Of a stretch of 64,000 nt of DNA, positions 26,601-34,281 are shown one piece after another. Source of the DNA: Erythrobacter sp. YJ-T3-07. GTDB taxonomy: Bacteria; Pseudomonadota; Alphaproteobacteria; Sphingomonadales; Sphingomonadaceae. Below the pieces are notes generated by a model. It was not told where the DNA came from. It worked only from the letters and a program-made list of their open reading frames with translations, and made no database searches. The stretch covers positions 2,693,001 to 2,757,000 of the forward strand of contig NZ_JAEAGP010000001.1 of NCBI RefSeq assembly GCF_015999305.1, in the 5' to 3' direction. Each line of letters begins with the position of its first letter. The first letter of the stretch is position 1. Both the position numbers and the translations under genes were made by a program.

Positions 26601-27218
26601 CAGCCCGGTGCAGCGGTGGTCGCGGGCAATGTCGAGACCAGCCAAGTGGTGACCGATTGCCTGTTCGCGGCGACCGGCCGCCTCGCACCCAGCCAGGGCA
26701 CGATGAACAACTTCACCTTCGGCAACGAGGACCACCAGTATTACGAGACGATCGCTGGCGGATCGGGCGCAGGCCCCGACCATGACGGGACCAGCGCGGT
26801 GCAGACCCACATGACCAACAGCCGCCTGACCGACCCCGAAATCCTCGAAACGCGGCTGCCCGTGCGGCTGGACACCTTCGCGATCCGACGCGGATCGGGC
26901 GGCAGGGGCGCGCATACCGGCGGTGACGGGGTCGAGCGGCGGGTGACCTTCCTCGAGCCGATGCGCGCGAACATCCTCGCCAACCGGCGCACGGTCCCGC
27001 CGCGCGGGATCGCGGGCGGCGGCGACGCGCTGCCGGGGGAAAACTGGGTCGAACGCGGCGACGGATCGCGCGAGGACTTGTCCGCGACCGACAGCGCGGA
27101 CATGCAACCGGGCGATAGTTTCGTGATCCTCACGCCCGGCGGGGGCGGGTATGGCGATCCTCCCCCACCGGGGGAGGGGGACCACCCGCAGGGTGGTGGA
27201 GGGGCACCTTCGAAGTGA
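23613..27218 (+). CDS. 5-oxoprolinase (ATP-hydrolysing) / hydantoinase A-B fusion
   Basis: A 1201-residue fused HyuA-HyuB protein of the OPLAH type, which opens 5-oxoproline to glutamate at the cost of ATP. Signs are the N-terminal [37 protein letters not shown], the ATP-binding [22 protein letters not shown], and the HyuB half from about residue 660 ([43 protein letters not shown]). Start is GTG 23613. The last residues ([21 protein letters not shown]) are encoded by a repeat element that also supplies the stop. The following DUF969/DUF979 genes, annotated elsewhere as a 5-oxoproline transporter, favour 5-oxoproline over hydantoins. Confidence 0.9.
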   Translation: [1201 protein letters not shown]

Positions 27219-27300
27219 ACAAGACGGTGAGGTCCGGAGCCGGGCAAGCGTGCCCCTCCACCATGCTTCGCATGGTCCCCCTCCCCGTTTCGGGGAGGAT
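27157..27300. mobile_element. 144-bp inverted-repeat element (MITE-like) inside the 5-oxoprolinase operon
   Basis: Two inverted copies of a roughly 52-base unit: the left begins ATCCTCCCCCACCGGGGGAG, and the complement of the right begins ATCCTCCCCGAAACGGGGAG. Both continue GGGGACCA, then a short palindrome, then GGTGGAGGGGCAC. About 40 unrelated bases lie between. Each unit contains two small hairpins. The element holds the last codons and stop of the 5-oxoprolinase gene and ends 3 bases before the DUF969 start. No ORF lies within it, so any movement would need help in trans. Confidence 0.75.
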
Positions 27301-27303
27301 TAG

Positions 27304-28044
27304 ATGAACTACTGGCCCCTGATCGGCATCGCGCTGGTCGTCATCGGGTTTGCCCTCAAATTCAATCCGCTGCTGGTGGTGGTCGGCGCGGCGATCGCGA
27401 CCGGGCTGCTGGCCGGGCTCGATCCGGTTTCGGTGATCGAGGCGCTGGGGCAGGCGTTCAACGACAACCGCTACATCTCCGTCACCTGGATCATCCTGCC
27501 GGTGATCGGGCTGCTCGAGCGGTATGGATTGCAGCAGCGCGCGCGCGGCCTGATCGAAAGCGTGCGCGGGGCGACCATGGGCAAGCTACTGGTGATCTAC
27601 CTCGCGTTTCGCCAGCTGACCGCGGCGCTCGGCATGAAAGACATCGGCGGACACCCGCAGGCGGTCCGCCCGCTGGTCGCGCCGATGGCCGAGGCGGCGG
27701 CGGTCAAGACACACGGCGACCTGCCCGAGGATGAGCGGCAGAAGGTGCTCGCGATGTCCGCCGCGACCGACAATGTCGGTCTGTTCTTTGGCGAGGACAT
27801 CTTCTTCGCCATCGCCTCCATCCTGCTGATCCAGGGCGTGTTCGAGGCGGCGGGCTATCCGATGACGCCGCTGCACCTTTCGGTCTGGGCGATCCCGACC
27901 GCGATCTGCGCCTTCCTGATCCATTCCAGCCGCCTGATGGCGATGGACCGGCGACTGGGGCGGCTCCCATCGGCCATCGCGTACAGAGACAGGCCTGTCG
28001 AAGAACCCACTGTCGTCCTCACCAAACGGGGAGACGGCCAGTGA
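27304..28044 (+). CDS. DUF969 membrane protein, probable 5-oxoproline transporter subunit
   Basis: A 246-residue polytopic membrane protein (helices in YWPLIGIALVVIGFALKFNPLLVVVGAAIATGLLAGL, SVTWIILPVIGLLERYGL, MGKLLVIYLAFRQLTAALG, IFFAIASILLIQGVFEAAG) with the conserved AVRPLVAPMAEAA and MSAATDNVGLFFGEDIFFA blocks of DUF969. It pairs with DUF979 (GTGA overlap). The transport role is taken from the family annotation and the operon with 5-oxoprolinase. Confidence 0.85.
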   Translation: MNYWPLIGIALVVIGFALKFNPLLVVVGAAIATGLLAGLDPVSVIEALGQAFNDNRYISVTWIILPVIGLLERYGLQQRARGLIESVRGATMGKLLVIYLAFRQLTAALGMKDIGGHPQAVRPLVAPMAEAAAVKTHGDLPEDERQKVLAMSAATDNVGLFFGEDIFFAIASILLIQGVFEAAGYPMTPLHLSVWAIPTAICAFLIHSSRLMAMDRRLGRLPSAIAYRDRPVEEPTVVLTKRGDGQ

Positions 28045-29003
28045 TCACCTACGAATGGCTCTACATCCTTTCCGGCATCTTCTTCGCCATCTGGGCGGTG
28101 CTGAGCGCGCTCGACCGGAGCAATGGCAAGCGCTGGGGAAATGCCGCTTTCTGGGGGCTGCTTGCGGGGAGTTTCCTGTTCGGCAGCCATATCGGCGACT
28201 TTGCAAACGGCGTGCTGGTGCTGGCGCTGGTCGCCATCGCGGGCGTGGGCGGGCTCGGCCGCAGCGATCCGCCAACGACGACGCTGGAAGAACGCTTCAA
28301 GCTCGCCGAACTGAAGGGCAACCGGCTCTTCATCCCCGCTTTGATTGTGCCCTTCGTCGCGGTCGTCGGGACGCTCGCCTATAACTGGACGCCTTTTGGC
28401 CAGACCGGCCTGTTCGAGCCGCGGCGCGAGACGCTGCTGCTGTTCGCGATCGGCGTGCTGGTCGCACTGGCGGTGGCGATGGCGTGGCTGAGGCCCCCTG
28501 CCCTCGCCCCGGCACAGGAAGGGCGCCGCCTGCTCGACTCGATCGGCTGGGCGGCGATCCTGCCGCAGATGCTCGCAGCGCTGGGTGCGGTGTTTGCGCT
28601 GGCCGGCGTGGGGGAGATCATCGGAAGCCTTGCAGGGCAGGTCATTCCCGAAGGCAGCATCATCCTGACCGTGATCGTCTACGCGCTGGGGATGGCGATC
28701 TTCACCATGATCATGGGCAATGCCTTCGCCGCCTTCCCGGTGATGGCCGCCGCAATCGGCATTCCGCTGCTGGTCGAGGGCTATGACGGCAACCCGGCGG
28801 TGATCGGCGCGGTCGGAATGCTGGCGGGCTTCTGCGGCACGCTGCTGACCCCGATGGCGGCCAATTTCAACATCGTGCCCGCCGCGCTGCTGGAGCTTGA
28901 CGATCAGAACGGCGTCATCAAACAGCAGGTGTGGACCGCGATCCCGCTGTGGGTCTGCAACATCGCAATCATCTATATCGGAGGGTTCCTGCTATGGACC
29001 TGA
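28041..29003 (+). CDS. DUF979 membrane protein, probable 5-oxoproline transporter subunit
   Basis: A 320-residue membrane protein with about eight to nine helices; YEWLYILSGIFFAIWAVLSALD at the start, then MGNAFAAFPVMAAAIGIPLLVEG and GFCGTLLTPMAANFNIVPAALLEL, the DUF979 core. The GTG start overlaps the DUF969 stop, and the 3' end overlaps the DUF2891 start by 10 bases, so the three are tightly coupled. Confidence 0.85.
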   Translation: MITYEWLYILSGIFFAIWAVLSALDRSNGKRWGNAAFWGLLAGSFLFGSHIGDFANGVLVLALVAIAGVGGLGRSDPPTTTLEERFKLAELKGNRLFIPALIVPFVAVVGTLAYNWTPFGQTGLFEPRRETLLLFAIGVLVALAVAMAWLRPPALAPAQEGRRLLDSIGWAAILPQMLAALGAVFALAGVGEIIGSLAGQVIPEGSIILTVIVYALGMAIFTMIMGNAFAAFPVMAAAIGIPLLVEGYDGNPAVIGAVGMLAGFCGTLLTPMAANFNIVPAALLELDDQNGVIKQQVWTAIPLWVCNIAIIYIGGFLLWT

Positions 29004-29977
29004 CGCAGGAAACGGCGGCCCGCTTCGCGCAGGCCGCGCTGGGCCACGTGGCGCGCGAGTATCCGCACAAGCTCGATCACGTGATGGACGGCGATGCCGA
29101 CGTAGCCCCCCCGCGCGAACTGCATCCGTGCTTCTTCGGCAGCTTCGACTGGCATTCGTGCGTGCATGGCTGGTGGACCCTGCTGACCCTGCGGCGCCTG
29201 TTTCCCGACAGCGAAGAAGCGCGCGCGATCGAAACGCTTGGCCGAGAGACCTTCACCACCGACAAGCTGGCGGTGGAACTGGCCTACGCGCAGCGGCCTT
29301 CCTCGCGCGGGTTCGAGAGGCCCTATGGCTGGGGCTGGCTGCTCTATCTGCACCACGAAGCCGCGCGCCATGACGAAGAATGGGCCGCACGGCTGGAGCC
29401 GCTGGCGCGCCATTTCGCGCAGGCGTTCAAGGACTATCTGGGCGTCCTCACCTACCCCGTCTTTGTCGGCACGCACTACAACACCGCCTTCGCGCTGACG
29501 CTGGCGCGCGAGTGGGCCGAAACCCGCGACGCGGAACTGGTCGAAACGATCGATACCTGGGCAGATCGGGTATTCGCCGAGCGCAGCAACTATGCCGGAT
29601 GGGAGCCGGGCGGCGACGAGTTTCTCTCCCCCGTGCTCAGCGCCGCGCTGCTGATGCGCAACGTCCTGCCCCGGGTCGATTTCGCTCGCTGGTTCGCCGA
29701 TTTGGTGCTCGACAACGGCTGGCTCGAACGGCTTCAGCCCGCGAGCGTCTCCGACCGAGGCGATGGCAAGGTCGCCCATCTCGACGGGCTCAATCTCAGC
29801 CGCGCCTGGGCCCTGCGCGCGATGCTCCCCGCGCTCAGCCATGCCGAGGATCGCGACCTGCTGGATGGCTGCGCCAACGCGCATCTCGAGGCGGCACTGC
29901 CCCATGTAACCGGCGACTATATGGGAGAGCACTGGCTGGCGAGCTTCGCTCTGCTCGCCCTGCTGGAGAAGCCCTAG
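28994..29977 (+). CDS. DUF2891 family protein
   Basis: A 327-residue soluble, alpha-helical protein: HPCFFGSFDWHSCVHGWWTLLTLRRLFP, YGWGWLLYLHHEA, YPVFVGTHYNTAFALTLA, NYAGWEPGGDEFLSPVLSAALLM and HLDGLNLSRAWALRAM. The Trp/His-rich blocks resemble the alpha-toroid fold of glycan-processing enzymes, but DUF2891 has no proven activity. ATG 28994 lies inside the end of the DUF979 gene. Genomic coupling points to a role in 5-oxoproline or pyroglutamyl-compound use. Confidence 0.82.
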   Translation: MDLTQETAARFAQAALGHVAREYPHKLDHVMDGDADVAPPRELHPCFFGSFDWHSCVHGWWTLLTLRRLFPDSEEARAIETLGRETFTTDKLAVELAYAQRPSSRGFERPYGWGWLLYLHHEAARHDEEWAARLEPLARHFAQAFKDYLGVLTYPVFVGTHYNTAFALTLAREWAETRDAELVETIDTWADRVFAERSNYAGWEPGGDEFLSPVLSAALLMRNVLPRVDFARWFADLVLDNGWLERLQPASVSDRGDGKVAHLDGLNLSRAWALRAMLPALSHAEDRDLLDGCANAHLEAALPHVTGDYMGEHWLASFALLALLEKP

Positions 29978-29981
29978 CGGG

Positions 29982-31919
29982 TCAGGCCGGGCGTCCTGCA
30001 TCCGGCGACCCGAAGAAGGTCGCATGCTCGGTGAAGCCATCCACCTCGCAGGCGAACCATTGGCTTGCCTTGTCGCCGCCTGCCGGTGCTTCGATCGCGG
30101 CGAAGCCCAGTCGCGGCAAGAGATCGGCAACCAGCGCGTTCTTGCTGGTCGGGATGTACTCGCCAAGCACGCGGCGCGCGCCCTCGCTACGCGCTGCCTC
30201 GACCAGCCTGTTGGCGATTTCCTGCTCCACCCCGCGCTGCAGGATCCGGCAGGATTGCAGCCAGGTGTCGATCAACCAGTCCTCCCCGCGCTTGGCCACG
30301 ATGACGACGGCGATCATGCCGTGATCGGCAAACCGGTCGCTGAGGCGCACCTGCCAGCACAGCACATCGCCTGATGCCTGCATTCGGGCGAGCTCGTCCT
30401 TCCCGTGGCGCCGCGTGGTCAGGTTGAACTGGTTCGACTTGGCCACCAGCTGCGCAATGCGCGGCAGGCCTATATCATCGAACGGGGTGATGGAGATCTC
30501 CATCTGGAGCGCGCGCAGGTAATCCTCGTAATTGCCGATGGCCGCCTGCATCTCGACCCGCTTCGCATCGCTGCCGTAGGACTGCGCGCGGGCGAGATCG
30601 TCACCGCTGAGCAGCCCGTGCTCGAATGCGCCCGACGCGGCGAGGATCGTGGCGTAGCGGAACGGCTGCTCGGGCAGTTCGGGCACGAAGACGAAGGGCA
30701 GCTCCTGCCGCACCCGCGCGCGCTCCGCCGGATTGTCGTCCATGAAGACGAGCGATTCCGGCCCCAGCCGCAGCGCTTGCGCAATGGCCCTGACGCCGCT
30801 TGCCTTGTCGTCCCAGGAGGCGTGAAACACGGCGAAGTCGTCCAGCCGCAGCAGCATGTCGGGATGCTCTGCGAAGGGCTGGCGTGCGTTCTCATCGTTG
30901 TTCTTGGAGCACACGCATAGCGCAACGCCGCGATGCTTGAGGGTTAGCGCGAGCTGCTGCAGCGCAAGGAAGGCCTCGCCCGCCGCACTGCCCTGCCCGA
31001 CTTCGATCCCCTCCAGCCCGTCGTCGCCGATCACCCCGCCCCACAGCGTGTTGTCGAGATCGAGCACCAGCGCACGCCGTGCCTTTCCGAAGGCCCCCGC
31101 CAGGTGGCGTGCGACATGGTCCGCGACCACGGGATTGAGCTCCATCGCGAAAGGCACTTTGAGATCGAACAGGCGCATCGGATCGAACCAGCTCGCGTGC
31201 CCCACATCGGCGGCGAGCGCGGCGATATCGATCAATGTCCAGTCACCGCGTGCCGCGCCCTCGATCACCGCCGCGTTGGTTTGTGCGACATGCGCGGCCA
31301 TGGCGCCGGGTGTGATTGCGTCGACCGACGAGATACGGTGTGCAGGGGGCAGCGGTGTGGTCGATACCATCACGTCCGCGCGGCACTTTGTCTGCAGCGC
31401 TTCGACCGTCTGTCGTAGCGCTGCGGTGCTCGCGTAGATCGTCGCCTCTTGCGCCTGCACGTCGAGCAGCGCGGTACGCGCGTGGGTCATCGTGGCGTCG
31501 TGCCAGTAGAGCACGATGTCCACCGGTCCGCCGAAAGGGTCGCCTGCGCCGAACGCCAGCGCCCCCGCGCTGCCCGGCGGTGCCAGCACCGGCTCGATCA
31601 GCAGCAACCGCGCGAGCCCGGCTGCCTGAAGCGTAGGAGCGAGAAAATCGAGCGTGCGATCGGAGACGATGCCGACCCTCAGAAACCGAAACGGCTCCAG
31701 CTGCGGCACGGCCTGGACCGCACGGCGCGCCAGCCGTTCCAGCTGCAATTGCTGCATCGGCCCCAGCTTTTCGCCGGCCATGCGGTGAAGGCACTCGGCC
31801 AGTTGCCGTTGCGCGACGGGAGCAAGCTCAGCGCCGTTTTCCGCCTCGGTCAGCAGCGCATCGGCGGTGGACTTCCACTCGCCCCATTCCGGCGACAGCG
31901 GAGGCTTCCATTCGAGCAT
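29982..31919 (-). CDS. FkbH-like HAD-IIIC protein (predicted glyceryl-ACP synthase)
   Basis: A 645-residue protein with an N-terminal SGNH-like/FkbH region, a HAD phosphatase domain (ALVLDLDNTLWGGVIGDDG near residue 280, then CSKNNDENA and LVFMDDNPAERARVRQELP) and a C-terminal acetyltransferase-like domain (AQLVAKSNQFNLTTRRH...LIDTWLQSCRILQRGVE). FkbH proteins move a glyceryl group from 1,3-bisphosphoglycerate to an ACP with dephosphorylation. The neighbouring 81-residue ACP is the likely partner. Last gene of the cluster. The glyceryl substrate is inferred from family members. Confidence 0.85.
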   Translation of the reverse strand: MLEWKPPLSPEWGEWKSTADALLTEAENGAELAPVAQRQLAECLHRMAGEKLGPMQQLQLERLARRAVQAVPQLEPFRFLRVGIVSDRTLDFLAPTLQAAGLARLLLIEPVLAPPGSAGALAFGAGDPFGGPVDIVLYWHDATMTHARTALLDVQAQEATIYASTAALRQTVEALQTKCRADVMVSTTPLPPAHRISSVDAITPGAMAAHVAQTNAAVIEGAARGDWTLIDIAALAADVGHASWFDPMRLFDLKVPFAMELNPVVADHVARHLAGAFGKARRALVLDLDNTLWGGVIGDDGLEGIEVGQGSAAGEAFLALQQLALTLKHRGVALCVCSKNNDENARQPFAEHPDMLLRLDDFAVFHASWDDKASGVRAIAQALRLGPESLVFMDDNPAERARVRQELPFVFVPELPEQPFRYATILAASGAFEHGLLSGDDLARAQSYGSDAKRVEMQAAIGNYEDYLRALQMEISITPFDDIGLPRIAQLVAKSNQFNLTTRRHGKDELARMQASGDVLCWQVRLSDRFADHGMIAVVIVAKRGEDWLIDTWLQSCRILQRGVEQEIANRLVEAARSEGARRVLGEYIPTSKNALVADLLPRLGFAAIEAPAGGDKASQWFACEVDGFTEHATFFGSPDAGRPA

Positions 31920-31937
31920 CGCCCGCGCCGGCGCGGC

Positions 31938-32183
31938 TCAGGCCTGGGTCTTGGCGGCGAAAAGATCGACCAGCGCGCCCAGATCGGGCAGTCCGGTGAC
32001 CTCCTGCGGGGCGCAGCGCACGCCGCATTCCTGCTCCAGCGCGACGACCAGCTGCACATGGCCGAGGCTGTCCCACTGTTCGACATCATTGGCCGTCAGC
32101 TCGTCGGTGATCGGCCCGTCGTACTGATCGAACAGCTCCCGAAAGATCGGTTCGAGCTTTGCGTAAACGTCTTCCCTGGTCAT
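31938..32183 (-). CDS. Acyl carrier protein
   Basis: An 81-residue acidic ACP with the phosphopantetheine site in VEQWDSLGHVQLVVALEQ (Ser of DSL). ATG 32183 follows AAAGGGTGCAG. It sits between the methyltransferase and the FkbH gene, indicating a dedicated carrier rather than the fatty-acid ACP. Confidence 0.9.
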   Translation of the reverse strand: MTREDVYAKLEPIFRELFDQYDGPITDELTANDVEQWDSLGHVQLVVALEQECGVRCAPQEVTGLPDLGALVDLFAAKTQA

Positions 32184-32194
32184 CTGCACCCTTT

Positions 32195-33109
32195 CTAGAT
32201 CGCGGTCCCGACGACGATAGTCGAGATCGTCAGCTTCAGCTTGCGCGCCCGCTCCAGCGAGGCGTCCATGCCGGGAAAATTCACCGTCTCGTCGATCGCG
32301 AAGCCCGCATCCCGCACCATCTCGACGATCTCCTCCGGCTCGCGGAACAGATAGATGTGATCGGGCGCGGGCGAGTTGACCGGCGCGTGGACGAAAATCT
32401 TGCCCCCGTCGTTGAGCAGCGCGCGAAGCGTCTTCAGCGCATCGCGCGGCTGTTCCAGATGTTCGAGCACTTCGGAGAAGGTGAGGCTGTCGAACTTGCC
32501 CGAGGGGGCATCGACGATGTTGTGCGCTTCCAGCGTCACCGGCTTCTGCACACCCATCGCCTCGAGCGCGTGGCGCGTATCGCGCAGGCTGGTCGCGCTG
32601 ACATCCCAGCCGGTCACCGATCCGGTGCGCGGCGAATTGGCGGCCAGATACAGCAGCAGGCCGTGTCCGGGCCCGACCTCCAGATGATGCGCGCCCTGCT
32701 TGATGCGGGACAGGAATTCGCGATGGAAGTGGATGATCACGCGCGAGTGATTGCCCCACCACAGGTGGGAAAACAGCACGCCGTTCATGTATTTCTGCAT
32801 GAACTCCGCATTGGCGTAGACCGTGCGCTCCGCCTCCTCGAAGGTGGAGAGGCGATAGGTGCCATGGCGCCGGAAGTAGTATTCCTCTTCCAGCATCTCG
32901 TTGGTCAGCCACGCATAGTCGCGCGCGATCGTCTCCAGCTTGCCTCCGCCGATCCGCGCGATCACCTGCGCCAGGTGCTCCAGTTCGACGAGATGCTCGT
33001 CGGAACTGTTCGCGATCCGGCGGCCGAGGAAATCCTCATGCTCGGGAAATACCTCCAGCTGCAGCGCGTAAAGCCTTGCCAGGGTAGAATGCTGTTCCAG
33101 CCTGCTCAT
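32195..33109 (-). CDS. Class I SAM-dependent methyltransferase
   Basis: A 304-residue methyltransferase with SAM loop HHLEVGPGHGLLLYLAA (about residue 142), WDVSATSLRDTRHALE, and FSEVLEHLEQPRDALKTLRALLNDGGKIFVHAP. There is an N-terminal helical extension of about 130 residues. Its start overlaps the upstream SGNH-like gene (ATGA). The target is unknown; the ACP-bound unit or the glycan are the obvious candidates. Confidence 0.82.
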   Translation of the reverse strand: MSRLEQHSTLARLYALQLEVFPEHEDFLGRRIANSSDEHLVELEHLAQVIARIGGGKLETIARDYAWLTNEMLEEEYYFRRHGTYRLSTFEEAERTVYANAEFMQKYMNGVLFSHLWWGNHSRVIIHFHREFLSRIKQGAHHLEVGPGHGLLLYLAANSPRTGSVTGWDVSATSLRDTRHALEAMGVQKPVTLEAHNIVDAPSGKFDSLTFSEVLEHLEQPRDALKTLRALLNDGGKIFVHAPVNSPAPDHIYLFREPEEIVEMVRDAGFAIDETVNFPGMDASLERARKLKLTISTIVVGTAI

Positions 33110-34275
33110 GTCGCCGGCCCCCTCTCGTCCGGTTCTGATAGCGCGTCCCGCTCCACATTGCGGGTCAGGGTCGCGGCATAGTTCTCGAAATTCCCGGTGG
33201 TCAGACGATGGCTCCCCTGCGTCATACTGTTCAGGATGAAGCGGTAGATGGCCGGGTTCTGTACGTGCGCCTCGTCGCGGTAATTGGTCAGGTCGCCGGT
33301 AATCCAGGTCTCGTTGTCGAAAGCGAACACCCTGACATCGTCACGCCCGGCAAAGGCGCGGACGAGGCAGCGGCGGATCGCGATCTGCTTTGGCAGAAAG
33401 GGTTCGGCCATGGCAACCTCCGCCGCGGTGCCGTAATCCTGCCAGCGGCGATAAAGCCGCAAGGAATAGGGCGGAATCACGAAATCGACTGTCTTGCCGC
33501 GCGCGGTCATCCGGCCGACCAGTTCCGGCAGGCTCTGCGAGACCAGCGGGTAGTCCGCGCAGTCCTGCGAAGCGGATGCGTTGCCCGGTGTCCCAGCAGA
33601 TGCGCCGCGCCGGTCCTCCGCCCGCTCTTTTGCCAGCTTCTGCTGGAATGCCGCATACTCCTGCCGCTCAGGCTCCAGCACGGTGGAATACTCCCACCCC
33701 GGCAGGCCGATCGGCTCACCCTTCAGTTTCTGCCAGGTCAGCCGCAGCACCTCGGGCGAGGCTATTCTGAGATCGTTGAGCGGATTGTCGTCATACAGAT
33801 AGGCCGGCAACACGTCCGACGCGTAGTCTGGCGGCAGGACGAAGAGATAGTCGAAGCTGACGATCACCCGCTCGGCGGGCGAATGGGCGGCCACCTGCTC
33901 AAGCAGGAAACGGCGGTCTGCCGGGCGTGGGCCGGAAACCGCAAAGTTGAACGCCTTTTCGACGCCGAAGCTCTTTTCCATCTCGTCGCTGGTGATTGCG
34001 GCGAGCGTCGAGCTGCTGAGCAGCAGCACGTCCACATCCGCGCGCGCGGCGACCATGTACATCTCGCGATTGGTGTGGCGGTTATAGTCCGGCAGCAGAC
34101 GCGGCGGCTCACCCCAGTCGTAGAGGTCGAGCGGGTCGATCGCGATCACCGCCCCGGTCACCACCCAGAAGAACGCGACCACCGAGAGGACCGCGAGGAT
34201 GAAGGGAGAGCGCAGGATACGGCCGCCGCGCTGGCGTTCTGCGGGAGAGGTCGTGCTGTCTTCGGGCTTCGTCAC
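33106..34275 (-). CDS. Membrane-anchored SGNH/AlgX-DltD-like protein
   Basis: A 389-residue protein with one N-terminal helix (SPFILAVLSVVAFFWVVTGAVIAI) and an extracytoplasmic domain. A Ser-rich LLLSSSTLAAITSDEM segment and a C-terminal DxxH (NYRDEAHVQNP) match SGNH-fold proteins that partner MBOAT acyltransferases (AlgJ/AlgX/DltD). It follows the MBOAT gene by 6 bases. It probably completes acyl transfer at the cell surface. Confidence 0.75.
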   Translation of the reverse strand: MTKPEDSTTSPAERQRGGRILRSPFILAVLSVVAFFWVVTGAVIAIDPLDLYDWGEPPRLLPDYNRHTNREMYMVAARADVDVLLLSSSTLAAITSDEMEKSFGVEKAFNFAVSGPRPADRRFLLEQVAAHSPAERVIVSFDYLFVLPPDYASDVLPAYLYDDNPLNDLRIASPEVLRLTWQKLKGEPIGLPGWEYSTVLEPERQEYAAFQQKLAKERAEDRRGASAGTPGNASASQDCADYPLVSQSLPELVGRMTARGKTVDFVIPPYSLRLYRRWQDYGTAAEVAMAEPFLPKQIAIRRCLVRAFAGRDDVRVFAFDNETWITGDLTNYRDEAHVQNPAIYRFILNSMTQGSHRLTTGNFENYAATLTRNVERDALSEPDERGPAT

Positions 34276-34281
34276 GATCGC

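Noticed and set aside
23568..27185. A 1205-codon open frame on the minus strand opposite the 5-oxoprolinase gene.
   Set aside because: It is a codon-phase mirror of a GC-rich gene; its product has no domain pattern and is Arg/His/Asp-rich throughout.
27960..28020. A palindrome-derived tail in the DUF969 gene (GACAGGCCTGTCGAAG).
   Set aside because: It resembles the dispersed sphingomonad palindrome only in part; not enough to call a repeat insertion.
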